Assembly: GCF_036021035.1 (NCBI RefSeq)
Contig: NZ_CP107930.1
Span: 558,001-622,000 of the forward strand
Reading direction: 5' to 3'
Length of the DNA: 64,000 nt
DNA from: Kineococcus sp. NBC_00420
GTDB lineage: Bacteria; Actinomycetota; Actinomycetes; Actinomycetales; Kineococcaceae
Part shown: positions 53,414 to 62,662 of the stretch, piece by piece
Layout: each line of letters opens with the position of its first letter
How positions within the stretch are numbered: position 1 is the stretch's first letter
The notes under the pieces: model-generated
What the model saw: the letters and a program-made list of their open reading frames with translations, nothing else
What the model was told of the DNA's origin: nothing
Databases searched by the model: none
Program-made: the position numbers and the translations under genes

Positions 53414-54771
53414 TGCAGTCCTCCGAAGGTCGAGACGAGTTGCTGCAGCTGCGCCCACGCCTGGGGGGCGGGGGTGATGTCGTGGATGTCCTGGCGCAGG
53501 AACGCGTTGATCGCGGGCAGCTGGGCCACCGCCGCGTCGACCTCGGGGTTCGCGCCGGGCTGGTAGGCGCCGACGTCGATGAGCTCCTTGGCGTCGCGGT
53601 GGGCGGCCAGCACCCGGCGCAGGGCCGTCGCGGCGGCCTTCTGCTCGGGGGTGGTGACGCGGCCGGCGACGCGGGACACCGACTCGAGGACGTCGATGGT
53701 CGGGAAGTGACCGGCCGTGGCGAGCCGGCGGTCCAGCACGACGTGACCGTCGAGGATGGACCGGGCGCTGTCGGCGATGGGTTCGTTGTGGTCGTCGCCG
53801 TCGACCAGGACGGTGTAGATCCCGGTGATGGACCCGGTGACCCCGGGGCCGGCGCGTTCCAGCAGGCGCGGCATGAGGGCGAAGACGCTGGGCGGGTAGC
53901 CCCGGGTCGCGGGCGGTTCGCCGACGGAGAGGCCGATCTCGCGCTGGGCCATGGCGACGCGGGTGAGGGAGTCCATCATGAGGACGCAGTCGGCGCCCAT
54001 GTCGCGGAACGACTCCGAGATCGCGGTCGCGGTGAGCGCGGCGCGCAGGCGCAGCACGGGGGCCTCGTCGGAGGTGGCGATGACGACGACGGAGCGGGCG
54101 AGTCCTTCGGGGCCGAGGTCGTCCTCGAGGAACTCGCGGACCTCTCGGCCACGTTCACCGACCAGCGCCAGCACGGAGACGTCCGCGGAGGTGCCGCGGG
54201 CGATCATCGAGAGCAGCGAGGACTTGCCGACGCCGGAACCGGCGAAGATGCCGAAGCGCTGACCGCGACCGGCGGGCACGAGGGTGTCGAGGGCGCGCAC
54301 CCCCAGGGACAGGGGTGCGTCGACGCGGCCGCGGGTCATGGCCGGCGGCGGGGTGGCGTGCAGCGGTGCGCGGGGTGCGGCGTGCAGCGGCGGGCCGCCG
54401 TCGAGGGGGTTGCCGAGCGCGTCGACGACGCGACCGAGCAGGGCCGCGCCGACGGGGACGTCGGAGGGGCGGCGGGTGGCGGTGGCGGGGGCACCGGCGG
54501 CGAGGCCGGTGAGGTGGCCCAGCGGCAGGCAGCGGAGCTTCCCGCCCTCCGCCGCGACGACTTCGGCGGGGATGGAGTGCGTGGCGTCCCCGAGGCGGAT
54601 GGTCTCGCCGACGGCGGCCTCCAGCCCGGCGACCTCGACGGAGAGCCCGACGATGGCCGAGACCCGGCCGCGGATCTCCGGGGCGGCGGCGCTGACGGCC
54701 CGCGCGACCTGCGGCGCGAGGATCTCGCGCACGCCGGCCGCGAGGCGGTCCGACACCAGGGAGGCGGTCAT
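53410..54771 (-). CDS. fliI: Flagellum-specific ATPase FliI
   Basis: 453 residues. F1-beta-like ATPase with Walker A GSGVGKSS (178-185), ALVGERGREVREFLEDDLG, Walker B CVLMMDSLTRVAMAQREIGL and RGYPPSVFALMPRLLERAG. It powers and orders substrate delivery to the export gate. The ATG overlaps the fliH stop by 4 bp. Confidence 0.97.
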   Translation of the reverse strand: MTASLVSDRLAAGVREILAPQVARAVSAAAPEIRGRVSAIVGLSVEVAGLEAAVGETIRLGDATHSIPAEVVAAEGGKLRCLPLGHLTGLAAGAPATATRRPSDVPVGAALLGRVVDALGNPLDGGPPLHAAPRAPLHATPPPAMTRGRVDAPLSLGVRALDTLVPAGRGQRFGIFAGSGVGKSSLLSMIARGTSADVSVLALVGERGREVREFLEDDLGPEGLARSVVVIATSDEAPVLRLRAALTATAISESFRDMGADCVLMMDSLTRVAMAQREIGLSVGEPPATRGYPPSVFALMPRLLERAGPGVTGSITGIYTVLVDGDDHNEPIADSARSILDGHVVLDRRLATAGHFPTIDVLESVSRVAGRVTTPEQKAAATALRRVLAAHRDAKELIDVGAYQPGANPEVDAAVAQLPAINAFLRQDIHDITPAPQAWAQLQQLVSTFGGLQ

Positions 54772-55547
54772 GCCAGGACTCCGGCAGGCCCTTCGTCACC
54801 CACGAGTGCGGCCAGGGCCCGGGAGACGCTGGCTCGCAGGCCGGCGTCCACCTCGGTGTCACCCTGGCGCGCGACGGCGTCACCCGGTTGGACGGTGGGG
54901 TCTGACTGGTAGCTCACGAGGTCTGCATCGGCCAGAGCGTGGCGACCCTTGAGGCTGTCACCCATCAGGGCGCTCAAGTCGGCGGGGTTGACGCGCACGG
55001 TGACGGGTTTCTCGCCCTCCAGCGGCCGCAGCGAGCGCAGGACGGCCTCCTGGACCGGGGAGTCCATGGCGCTGACCTCGCGGTCCAGGACGGCCCCCGC
55101 GAGTTCGAGGGCGAGCTCGAGGACGGTGTCGGCGAGCGCCCCGATGGAGGGTTCCCGTTCGGCCCGCAACGCCTCCCCGGCCGCGAAGAGCGCCTCCTCG
55201 GCCCGGTTGCGGGACGCGCGGCGTTCCTCGCGTTCCGCGCGGGCCGCCGCGTGGGCGGCCTCGCGCTGGGCGTCGAGCTCGGCGGCGGCCTTCTCCGCCG
55301 CCTGGCGCATGCCCGCGGCCCAGCCGGCCGCGTAGCCCTGGGTGCGGGCCTGTTCGCGGACCCGGCGGGCGGTGTCGCTGTCCTCGCGGTCGCCCAGGTC
55401 GAGGCCGGTGAAGGCGCGCTCGAACCCGGGGGCGGCGGCCGGGGCCGCCACGAACACCCGCGGGGCGCGGGTGGTCGTGGGCTTGGTGTCGGCGACCTGG
55501 AAGGTGTCACGCGACGGAGTCGAGAAGGTGTTACGCGACGAAGTCAT
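54768..55547 (-). CDS. fliH: Flagellar export ATPase regulator FliH
   Basis: 259 residues from ATG 55547 (MTSSRNTFS), which lies inside the fliG end. A disordered start, an Ala/Glu/Arg coiled coil (about 75-145), and a C-terminal domain related to the F1 delta subunit (ALADTVLELALELAGAVLDR, VTVRVNPADLSALMG). It binds FliI and docks it at the C-ring. Confidence 0.92.
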   Translation of the reverse strand: MTSSRNTFSTPSRDTFQVADTKPTTTRAPRVFVAAPAAAPGFERAFTGLDLGDREDSDTARRVREQARTQGYAAGWAAGMRQAAEKAAAELDAQREAAHAAARAEREERRASRNRAEEALFAAGEALRAEREPSIGALADTVLELALELAGAVLDREVSAMDSPVQEAVLRSLRPLEGEKPVTVRVNPADLSALMGDSLKGRHALADADLVSYQSDPTVQPGDAVARQGDTEVDAGLRASVSRALAALVGDEGPAGVLA

Positions 55548-56556
55548 CGTCACCACCGCGCGTCAGCACGATCTGACCGGACTCCTCGAGCTGCCGGATG
55601 ATCGCGACGACCTTCTGCTGGGACTCCTCGACCGCGGACATGCGGACCGGGCCCATGAGCTCGATCTCGTCGATGAGGTTCTCCCGGGCACGTTCGGAGA
55701 CGTTCTTGAGGATCTTGTCCCGGACGGTCTCGGTGACGCCCTTGAGCGCCGTGGCGAGGTCGGCGGTCTCGACGCCGCGCAGCACGAGCTGGATGGCGCG
55801 GTCGTCGAGGGTCGTGATGTCCTCGAAGACGAACATGAGCGCGCGGATCTCCTCGGCCAGGGCGGAGTTCTTGGTCGCCAGGCCTTCCAGGATCGAGCGT
55901 TCGGTGCCGCGGTCGGCGCGGTTGATGATGTCGACCAGGGGCTGCACGCCGCCGACGGCGGAGTTCGTCTTCGCCTGGAGCACGGTGGAGGTGCGGCGCT
56001 GGACGACGTCCTCGACGAGGCGGACGTACTCGGAGCTGGTCGCCTCCATGGTGGCGATGCGCAGCGCGATGTCGGCCTGCATGTCCGCGCTCAGCCCACC
56101 GAGGATCATCGAGGCCTGGTCGGGGCGCAGGTGCGCCACGACCAGGGCGATGGTCTGGGGGTGCTCACCGGTGAGGAAGGTGAGGATCTGCTGCGGGTCG
56201 GCCTGGTGCAGGAACTGGAAGGGCTGCACCACGGCCGCCTCGGCGACGCGGCCGAGGACCTCCGCGGCCCCCTCCGCACCCAGGGCGCCCTCGAGGAGGG
56301 ACTGGGCGAAGTCGAGGCCACCGAGCCCGCCGCGCAGCGGCGAGGCGATCATCCCGTGGAACTCCTCCAGGACGATGCCGGCGATCTCCGGGGAGACCGC
56401 ACGGAGCCGGAGGATCTCCGCGGTGAGTTCTTCGATCTCAGCGGGTCGCAGGTGGGACAGCACCTTGGCGGCGTTGTCCTGTCCGACCTGCAGGAGCAGG
56501 ACGGCGGCCTTCTGTGCCCCGGACATGGGGGCGACCTCGAGCTCGGTGGACGACAC
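55531..56556 (-). CDS. fliG: Flagellar motor switch protein FliG
   Basis: 341 residues. N-terminal GAQKAAVLLLQVGQDNAAKV; middle EHPQTIALVVAHLRPDQASM (the EHPQ motif that binds FliM); C-terminal torque helix region DDRAIQLVLRGVETADLATA and LKNVSERARENLIDEIELMG with the charged residues that meet MotA. Confidence 0.97.
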   Translation of the reverse strand: MSSTELEVAPMSGAQKAAVLLLQVGQDNAAKVLSHLRPAEIEELTAEILRLRAVSPEIAGIVLEEFHGMIASPLRGGLGGLDFAQSLLEGALGAEGAAEVLGRVAEAAVVQPFQFLHQADPQQILTFLTGEHPQTIALVVAHLRPDQASMILGGLSADMQADIALRIATMEATSSEYVRLVEDVVQRRTSTVLQAKTNSAVGGVQPLVDIINRADRGTERSILEGLATKNSALAEEIRALMFVFEDITTLDDRAIQLVLRGVETADLATALKGVTETVRDKILKNVSERARENLIDEIELMGPVRMSAVEESQQKVVAIIRQLEESGQIVLTRGGDDDFVA

Positions 56557-56559
56557 GGG

Positions 56560-58173
56560 TCAGGACCTCCGATCGGCGAGCCAGCCGCGGAGCAGTTCCG
56601 CGACTTCCTCGGGCTGGCGGGAGACGAGTTCGACGACCTCGGTGCGGCGGGCGGCTGCGGCCTCCAGGGCCGGGTCCACCGGTGCTGCTTCGAGCGCCAC
56701 CGGCCTTTCGACAGCCGGCGCGATTTCCTTGAGCTCTCCGGTGATGTCACCGAGCTGGAGGGGGTCGACGTCCAGGACGTCCACCGTCTCCACCTTGCGG
56801 CGGCGGAAGGCGACGAGGATCACGATCAGCATGATCAGTACCAGGAGCCCGAGAGCGGCGGTCTTGGCGTAGCCGATGTAGGCGTTCTGCTGGTCGGCCT
56901 TCTTCGCCTGGGCCAGCTGGGCCTGGGCGTCGGTGGCGGCGGTGGTGTCGAAGGCCGTCTTGACGACGGAGACGGCGTCACCGCGGGTGGCGTCGATCCC
57001 CGCCGCCTGGTTGACGATCTGGGTGATCTGGTTGATGTCGGCGGCGCCGGCGGCACCCTTCGCACCGGCGTTGACGACGACCGAGACCGTCTGCTTCTCC
57101 AGCTTGCCGGGGGCCTGCTTGGTGGTGGTGTCGGTCCGGTCGATCGAGTTGTTGTTGGTCTCCGAGGCCTTGGAGTACCCGCCGGTCCCGGCGGTCGAGG
57201 TGCCGGTCGGGACCGCGATGTTGCCGGGGCCGAGGACACCGGTGGCGGCGTTGGAACCGGAACCGCTGTAGGTCTCGGTGGTCTTGGACTGCGCCAGCGG
57301 CGCGATCGTCGTGGGCTGGCTGTACGTCGTCGACTGGGTGGTCTTGTCGTCGTAGTTCAGCGTCGCGTTGACGGTGGCCTTGACGTTGCCGACCCCGTAG
57401 ATGCCTTCGAGGTAGGTCTGGAGCTTGGCCGTCGCAGCGGTGTTGTAGTCGCTGGTCTTCTCGTTCTGCGCGCTGGAACCGGTGCCGTCGGTGGAGAGGG
57501 TGTTGCCCTTGTCGTCGACCACGGAGACGTTCTTCGCGTCCATGCCCGGGACGCCGCCGGCGACCAGGTTGACGATCGAGGTGACGTTGTCGTTGGACAG
57601 CGTCTTGCCGGCGCGCAGCTTGACCAGGACCGAGGCGGTCACCGGGTCCTGCTCGTCGAGGAACACGTCCTTCGGCGGGATGGCCAGGTTCACCACGGCG
57701 GCGTCGATCCCGTCGATGGAGCCGATGGTCTTCTCCAGCGTCGCCTTCAGGTCCTGCTGGTAGGCCTGCTGCTGGACGAACTCCGAGGCGGTGACGCCCT
57801 GCTTGGAGAGCAGCGTGGACCCGGTGCTGGAGCTGGTCTCGGCGGGCAGCCCCGCGCCGGCCATCGTCAGGCGCTCGCTGTCGACGACGTCGGCGGGGAC
57901 GGCGATCGTCGCGCCGTTGTCGCTGAGCTGGTACTTCACCCCGTCGGCGGTGAGCTTGTCGACGATGGCGCTCGCGTCGGTCCCCGAGAGGTTCGAGAAC
58001 ATCGGCGTGTAGGAGGGCGTGGAGGCCCAGCGGGAGAAGAAGACCGCTCCCCCGATGAGTGCGGCGATCACCGCGATGACGACGGCCTTCTGGCCGGTCG
58101 AGAAGGTCCGGAATCCGGAGACGAAGTTCTTGGCGTTCTCGACGATCGCCGCGCTTCCCTTGGCCTTGGCCAT
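56560..58173 (-). CDS. fliF: Flagellar MS-ring protein FliF
   Basis: 537 residues. TM1 (AVVIAVIAALIGGAVFFSRW), ring-building motif region with YTPMFSNLSGTDASAIVDKL, AAVVNLAIPPKDVFLDEQDP, a long variable periplasmic part, TM2 (IGYAKTAALGLLVLIMLIVI) and a C-terminal FliG-binding tail (EEVAELLRGWLADRRS). It forms the base on which the motor and export gate assemble. TGATG junction with fliE. Confidence 0.97.
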   Translation of the reverse strand: MAKAKGSAAIVENAKNFVSGFRTFSTGQKAVVIAVIAALIGGAVFFSRWASTPSYTPMFSNLSGTDASAIVDKLTADGVKYQLSDNGATIAVPADVVDSERLTMAGAGLPAETSSSTGSTLLSKQGVTASEFVQQQAYQQDLKATLEKTIGSIDGIDAAVVNLAIPPKDVFLDEQDPVTASVLVKLRAGKTLSNDNVTSIVNLVAGGVPGMDAKNVSVVDDKGNTLSTDGTGSSAQNEKTSDYNTAATAKLQTYLEGIYGVGNVKATVNATLNYDDKTTQSTTYSQPTTIAPLAQSKTTETYSGSGSNAATGVLGPGNIAVPTGTSTAGTGGYSKASETNNNSIDRTDTTTKQAPGKLEKQTVSVVVNAGAKGAAGAADINQITQIVNQAAGIDATRGDAVSVVKTAFDTTAATDAQAQLAQAKKADQQNAYIGYAKTAALGLLVLIMLIVILVAFRRRKVETVDVLDVDPLQLGDITGELKEIAPAVERPVALEAAPVDPALEAAAARRTEVVELVSRQPEEVAELLRGWLADRRS

Positions 58174-58628
58174 CAGACCTGCATCCTCATGATCTCGTTG
58201 AAGGCATCGACTGCCTTGTTGCGGATGGCGACGGTGAGCTGGGTGGCCAGCTGGGCCTCGTTGCTGGCGATCATGTAGTCGTGGACGTTGGTGAGGTCAC
58301 CGGTGGCGGCCTTCACCGCCAGGTCGTCCGACGTGGACTGCAGGCCCTGCAGCTTGTCGATCCCACCGGACAGGAGGGACGCGAAGTCGGTTCCCGAGGT
58401 CCCGTCGACCGAGGTGTCGGTGCCCACGCCGCTGATCCCGAGGGCGGAGGGGGTTCCGGTGACCGAGCCGGTGTAGCCGACCCCGGTCCCACCCCCGATC
58501 GAGGAGGTCATCTGCGCGTTGTCGGTGTCGGCGATGCCCTGGCCGTAGCCGGTGGCGAGGGTTCCCAGGGTGCTGGCGATGTCGGTGGAGGACCCGATCG
58601 CGCCGATCGATTCGATGCTCACGCTCAC
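58173..58628 (-). CDS. fliE: MS-ring/rod junction protein FliE
   Basis: 151 residues from GTG 58628 (GTGA overlap with flgC; GTG 58622 is an alternative). The C-terminal 70 residues are typical: FASLLSGGIDKLQGLQSTSD, DLAVKAATGDLTNVHDYMIA, LTVAIRNKAVDAFNEIMRMQ. The first 80 residues are a Gly/Thr/Ser-rich extension absent from enteric FliE (about 104 residues). Confidence 0.95.
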   Translation of the reverse strand: MSVSIESIGAIGSSTDIASTLGTLATGYGQGIADTDNAQMTSSIGGGTGVGYTGSVTGTPSALGISGVGTDTSVDGTSGTDFASLLSGGIDKLQGLQSTSDDLAVKAATGDLTNVHDYMIASNEAQLATQLTVAIRNKAVDAFNEIMRMQV

Positions 58629-59020
58629 GCCTTCCCGAGTTGCAGGGCGGCCGTGTAGGCCTCCTTGGCCGTCGTGATGGTCTGCAGGTTCGCCTGGTAG
58701 GCGCGCTGGGCCATCATCAGGCTCGTCATCTGGGTGCTCATGTCGATGTCGGGGTACTTCACGTACCCCTGCGCGTCGGCGAGGGGGTTGGTGGGGTCGT
58801 ACTCCATCCGTCCCGCGGGGCTCCCGGTGACGATGCCGGCGACCTGGGTGCCCTTGCCGTCTCCGGCCTCGGTGGCGACGACGTACTTGGCCTCGTAGGC
58901 GGGGTCGGACGTCCTGGTCGCGGTGTTGATGTTCGCCAGGTTGTCGCTGACGGCGTCCATCCACGTGCGGTTGACGGTGACGCCGGTGCCGGCGATGCCG
59001 ATCGCGTCGAAGATGCTCAT
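58625..59020 (-). CDS. flgC: Flagellar proximal rod protein FlgC
   Basis: 131 residues. MSIFDAIGIAGTGVTVNRTW, DAVSDNLANINTATRTSDPA and the C-terminal GYVKYPDIDMSTQMTSLMMA, QRAYQANLQTITTAKEAYTA. Standard length for FlgC. Confidence 0.97.
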   Translation of the reverse strand: MSIFDAIGIAGTGVTVNRTWMDAVSDNLANINTATRTSDPAYEAKYVVATEAGDGKGTQVAGIVTGSPAGRMEYDPTNPLADAQGYVKYPDIDMSTQMTSLMMAQRAYQANLQTITTAKEAYTAALQLGKA

Positions 59021-59069
59021 GGGGTTTCGCTCCGGATGTCAGGGGACGGGGGTCAGGGGGTGTTCCCCG

Positions 59070-59420
59070 TCATTGGCTGCTCATCGCGGTGCGCAGCAGC
59101 GAGTACTTGGAGTTCAGTGCCGAGAGCACCGTCTGGTAGCTGAGGTTCGTGGAGATGTTGGAGATCGTCTCCTCGTCGAGGTTGACGTTGTTGCCGTCCT
59201 CGCGAGTCGGCTCCAGGGACTTCTGCGTGACGATGCCCGAGCTCTGCGCCGAGGACGCGTCGCCGCTGGCGACCGCGCTCTGCAGCTCGCTCTCGAAGGA
59301 CACCTTGTTCGCCAGGTACTTCGGCGTGTTGATGTTGGCGATGTTGTCGGCGATGGCCCGCTGCCGCGCCTGCAGACCGTTCAACGCCGTGTGCAGCGCG
59401 ACGCTGGTGAGATCGGACAC
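59070..59420 (-). CDS. flgB: Flagellar proximal rod protein FlgB
   Basis: 116 residues from GTG 59420 with GGAGGG 7 nt upstream. VALHTALNGLQARQRAIADN, IANINTPKYLANKVSFESEL is the FlgB signature. First gene of the 12-gene operon ending at flgE, behind a sigma-28-like promoter about 100 nt upstream. Confidence 0.96.
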   Translation of the reverse strand: MSDLTSVALHTALNGLQARQRAIADNIANINTPKYLANKVSFESELQSAVASGDASSAQSSGIVTQKSLEPTREDGNNVNLDEETISNISTNLSYQTVLSALNSKYSLLRTAMSSQ

Positions 59421-59525
59421 GAGGCCACCCTCCGTAGGTGATTGCTGGCTCTTGCGTTTGCGAGGTGTTGTGCGAGGTGTTCGGGTGCTCCCTGCGCGAC
59501 CGTTGCGGTCCCCGGGGCCTGCACA

Positions 59526-59556
59526 CTCCTTCGGCCCATCCAGGCGGGGGCTTGAG
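59526..59556 (-). promoter_or_regulatory. Sigma-28-like promoter of the flgB-flgE operon
   Basis: Minus strand CTCAAG (59551-59556), 15 bp, GCCGAAGGAG (59526-59535), identical in both blocks and spacing to the flhA motif. Leader of about 100 nt to the flgB GTG. Confidence 0.6.
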
Positions 59557-59842
59557 CCCGGATGAGTGCGAAACGCCACCGATCACCGGTAGGTCCGCCG
59601 AACGGGATCGCACCGTTCACCCGTTCGGCGGCTGACACGAACGGGCAGGCACCCTGAGTGACTGGGAACGCCCTGCCGGGCGCTCCTCCTCGTACTCGTC
59701 GTCACCGGTTCGGGCGCAGCCGAGCAGGGGCCCCCGTCGGGCGGGAAGCTCACCGCCCACTGCCGGTGCGACCGGACGGGTGTCACCCGATCGGCCGATC
59801 CAGCGGCTCAAGTCCGCGCCGACTCCCGCCGAGGTAGTGGCC

Positions 59843-62008
59843 ATGACCACAGCGGACGAGAGCACTCCAGCGGGAACCGCCGCCCCTGCGGAGGGTTACG
59901 ACTCGATCGAGCGTTCCCCTGCCGCGCAGGCCGAGGCGGACGGTGAACGTTTCAGCGACGCCGAACTCGGTGGGCTCGCCGTCGAGGCGGACGGGCTCGC
60001 CGCCGCCGAACCCGCGCAGCACCGCGCGACCGCTCTCGCCTCGCTGAGCACGGCCCTGCGCACCGCCGCGACCGGCGGTGAGGGGCACCTCGGCCGCTGG
60101 GCCGACGCGGACCTCTTCGAGGTCTTCGACGTCGACGCCGCCGTCGCCCCGCTGGACCAGCGCCGCAGCGTCCTGCGCTCCGGTTCGCTGCGCACCATCC
60201 TCGTCTTCGCCCCGGTCATGGTGACCTGGGTCGGTCTGCTCTTCGCCGGCCGCGCCTACGGCGGGATGAGCGCCGACGGGGAGGCCGCCGACGGCGAGTC
60301 GTTCCTGCAACTGTGGCTCGACGGTTTCGGCGGGCGCACGTTCTTCTCCCTGGACCGCGTCGCGGAGATGGCCGTCCTGCTCATCGCCGGCGCCATCGCG
60401 ATCAGCGTCGCCACCGACCGCCGTCAGCGCACCGACGAGGTCCAGGCCGCGAGCGCGGACGAGTCCCACCGTCAACTCCTGCGCGGTTTCGCCGCACGCG
60501 CCACGGTGGCCCTCGCGCCGCACCGCGCCAACGCCGCCGAGCAGCTCGGCGCGCACTTCGAACGCGGGCTGACGGAGCTGGGTCGCCTCGTGGCGGAGAC
60601 GATCCGCCTGCACGCCGACACCTCCGCCCTCGTCGCGACCGTCCGCACCTCCAGCGAGACCGCCATCGTCGCCGCGAACGCCGCGAACACCGGCGGCGCC
60701 GACGTGGCCCGCGCCGCGCTGGAACTGCAGGGCGCCGTCACCGCGGCGGTCGGCCGTCACGGCGAGCTGATCGCGGCGGATCGCGAGCAGCACACCCGCA
60801 CGCTGGCGGAGTCGACGCAGACGCTGGTCCACCACCTCGGCCAGGTCCGGGAGGGCACCGCCGAGGCGCTGCGCGAGGGTCTGCAGGGACGCGACCGCGT
60901 CCTCTCCGCCGTCGAGGGCGTCAGCGCCTCCGTCGAGCTGCTCTCCAGCGCCACCCGGGAGTCGATGGCCGAGCTGGCCACCTCCGCCTCCGCGATGACC
61001 CGGCACAGCGCCGACTTCGGCGAGAAGGTCACCGGCCACGTCGCCGCGCTCTCGAGCACGGCGAAGGAATCGGTGGAGACGATGCACCTCGCGGTCGTGG
61101 AGAGCGTCGAGAAGGTCACCCGGATGACCGGCGAGGCGTTCAGCGAGCACGTCTCGGCCTCCGCCGAGCACGCCGCGCAGACGATGGAGACGCTGCGTCG
61201 CGACGTCGAGCGCACCTCCTCCGCCGCGGAGTCCGCACTCTCCACCGCCAGTCGCGTGCTGGCCACCGCGGCCGAGTCCGCCGACCGCCGGGTGCGTCAC
61301 GAGGAGCGCCTCGCGGACCTGCTCACCACCCAGAACGAGGTCCTCGACTCCTGGCGCGGGATCGAGAACCGCCTCGTGGAGGCCGCACACGACATGCGCT
61401 CGGTCCCGCGCTGGATGGAGAAGGTGCAGCACGAGCACGCCGACGCGACGGGTCGCGCCCTGCGCAGCATCGGTGCGACCTTGCGCGACGACGTCTCCGG
61501 TGCCGTCACCGAGACCCTCGCGATGGCCCAGGACGACCATGTCCGTCAGGTCAACCGCGCCTACCGCGACGCCAGCCGCCAGCTGACCCACGACCTCACC
61601 CAGACCCTCGGGTCGGGGCTCGGGACCGTCGTCGACCAGGTGATGGACCGCCTCTCCGACCAGGTCGAGGCCCTGCCCGAGCGGATCGCCTCCGCGACCG
61701 CCCGTCAGCAGCGCCAGCACCCCCCCGTGCAGCCTCCGGTCCAGCCGGCTCCGGAGCGTCGCCCGGTGCAGGCCCAGCGTCCGGTCGTCCGTCAGGAACC
61801 GCGTCCGGAACCGCGCCCGGAACCACGTCAGGAACCCCGTCCCGAACCGCGCGTCGAGCGCGCACCCCAGCCCCGGGTCGAGCCCCGGGTCGAGGAGCGC
61901 CGCCCGGTCCGGGCGGCCGAGCCCGAGGTCGAGGAGCAGTTCGTGGCGGTCGCGCCCCGCACGCTGCAGGCCCTCGCGGCCCGCCGCTACTCCCGGGCCG
62001 GCCAGTGA
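59843..62008 (+). CDS. Two-TM protein with very long coiled-coil tail
   Basis: 721 residues from ATG 59843 (GAGGTAG upstream; GTG 59780 is an alternative). Acidic start, TM1 about 118-138 (ILVFAPVMVTWVGLLFAGRA), TM2 about 172-192 (VAEMAVLLIAGAIAISVATD), then some 420 residues of Ala/Glu/Ser-rich helix like MCP or ZorA tails and a PEPR/QEPR-rich end. No family is recognised. The next gene overlaps by 4 bp and has a MotB/TolR-like membrane helix, so this may be the large subunit of a noncanonical ion-driven complex. It is divergent from flgB. Confidence 0.8.
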   Translation: MTTADESTPAGTAAPAEGYDSIERSPAAQAEADGERFSDAELGGLAVEADGLAAAEPAQHRATALASLSTALRTAATGGEGHLGRWADADLFEVFDVDAAVAPLDQRRSVLRSGSLRTILVFAPVMVTWVGLLFAGRAYGGMSADGEAADGESFLQLWLDGFGGRTFFSLDRVAEMAVLLIAGAIAISVATDRRQRTDEVQAASADESHRQLLRGFAARATVALAPHRANAAEQLGAHFERGLTELGRLVAETIRLHADTSALVATVRTSSETAIVAANAANTGGADVARAALELQGAVTAAVGRHGELIAADREQHTRTLAESTQTLVHHLGQVREGTAEALREGLQGRDRVLSAVEGVSASVELLSSATRESMAELATSASAMTRHSADFGEKVTGHVAALSSTAKESVETMHLAVVESVEKVTRMTGEAFSEHVSASAEHAAQTMETLRRDVERTSSAAESALSTASRVLATAAESADRRVRHEERLADLLTTQNEVLDSWRGIENRLVEAAHDMRSVPRWMEKVQHEHADATGRALRSIGATLRDDVSGAVTETLAMAQDDHVRQVNRAYRDASRQLTHDLTQTLGSGLGTVVDQVMDRLSDQVEALPERIASATARQQRQHPPVQPPVQPAPERRPVQAQRPVVRQEPRPEPRPEPRQEPRPEPRVERAPQPRVEPRVEERRPVRAAEPEVEEQFVAVAPRTLQALAARRYSRAGQ

Positions 62009-62589
62009 GGCGCCACGGCCGCGGCGCGCTGCGCCCGCGGAACAAGGAGAACGCCGCCATCGGCCTCGCGGGCTGGGTGTTCGCCGACGCCCTCCTGGCC
62101 CTCACGATCATCGGTCTCGCCGCCGGGGGTGCCGTGCACGCCGGGGTCGGGGAGGCCACGGCCGTCGCGGCCACGGTGGCGCCCACCGCCACCCCGACCG
62201 CGGCGCCCACGCCGGTCCCCACGGTCACCGTGACCGCCGCGCCGCTCCCGGTAGACGTACCCACGATGCCGGCCGGTGTCGCCCAGGCTCCGGTCGTGCT
62301 GGACGTCAACGTCGGCGGGGCCGACGACGAGGCGATCCGCGCCTCGGTGGCCGGGGCCGTCGGTGACCTCGCCGCCCAGGGACGCCGCGCCGCGTTCGTG
62401 CTGACCTTCGGCACCGCCGGCACCCCCGGTGCGGGCACCGCGCTGGCCCGCCGGGTCAACGCCCAGCTCGACGTCGCCGCCCCGAACGTGTTCACCGGGT
62501 CGGGCAAGCGCGACTTCTGGCGGGCCGTGAACGCCGACGCCCCCCAGGCCGGGGTCGTCCAGCTGGAGCTTTACCTCATCCAGCAGTGA
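62005..62589 (+). CDS. Single-TM protein with MotB/TolR-like helix
   Basis: 194 residues, GTG overlapping the previous stop. Basic start, then a helix opening with Asp27 (GWVFADALLALTIIGLAAGG), the arrangement of MotB (ADMxxxL) and TolR/ExbD, where that Asp carries the ion. An Ala/Pro/Thr linker and an alpha/beta extracellular domain (VVLDVNVGGADDEAIRASVA ... VQLELYLIQQ) follow. The external domain is not a recognisable OmpA fold. Inferred small subunit of the pair. Confidence 0.75.
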   Translation: MRRHGRGALRPRNKENAAIGLAGWVFADALLALTIIGLAAGGAVHAGVGEATAVAATVAPTATPTAAPTPVPTVTVTAAPLPVDVPTMPAGVAQAPVVLDVNVGGADDEAIRASVAGAVGDLAAQGRRAAFVLTFGTAGTPGAGTALARRVNAQLDVAAPNVFTGSGKRDFWRAVNADAPQAGVVQLELYLIQQ

Positions 62590-62604
62590 CCCGCTGAACC
62601 GAGA

Positions 62605-62643
62605 AGCCGTGATCATGCAGGGAATCCCTGCATGATCACGGCT
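62605..62643. terminator. Near-perfect 39-nt palindrome between convergent genes
   Basis: Arms agccgtgatcatgcaggga (62605-62623) and its complement (62625-62643) with one central base; 19-bp stem. It lies between the plus-strand pair and the convergent M56 gene and can end both transcripts. The length and symmetry also fit a repetitive extragenic palindrome. Confidence 0.8.
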
Positions 62644-62662
62644 CTTCGCGTCGATGGGTGGG

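Noticed and set aside
55342-58278. 978-codon plus-strand ORF
   Set aside because: Antisense of fliH, fliG and fliF; long open frames opposite high-GC genes are expected.
60313-62589. 758-codon plus-strand ORF in a second frame
   Set aside because: Its first part is an Arg-rich out-of-frame reading of the coiled-coil gene; only its last 195 codons are real, as the separate GTG-started gene at 62005.
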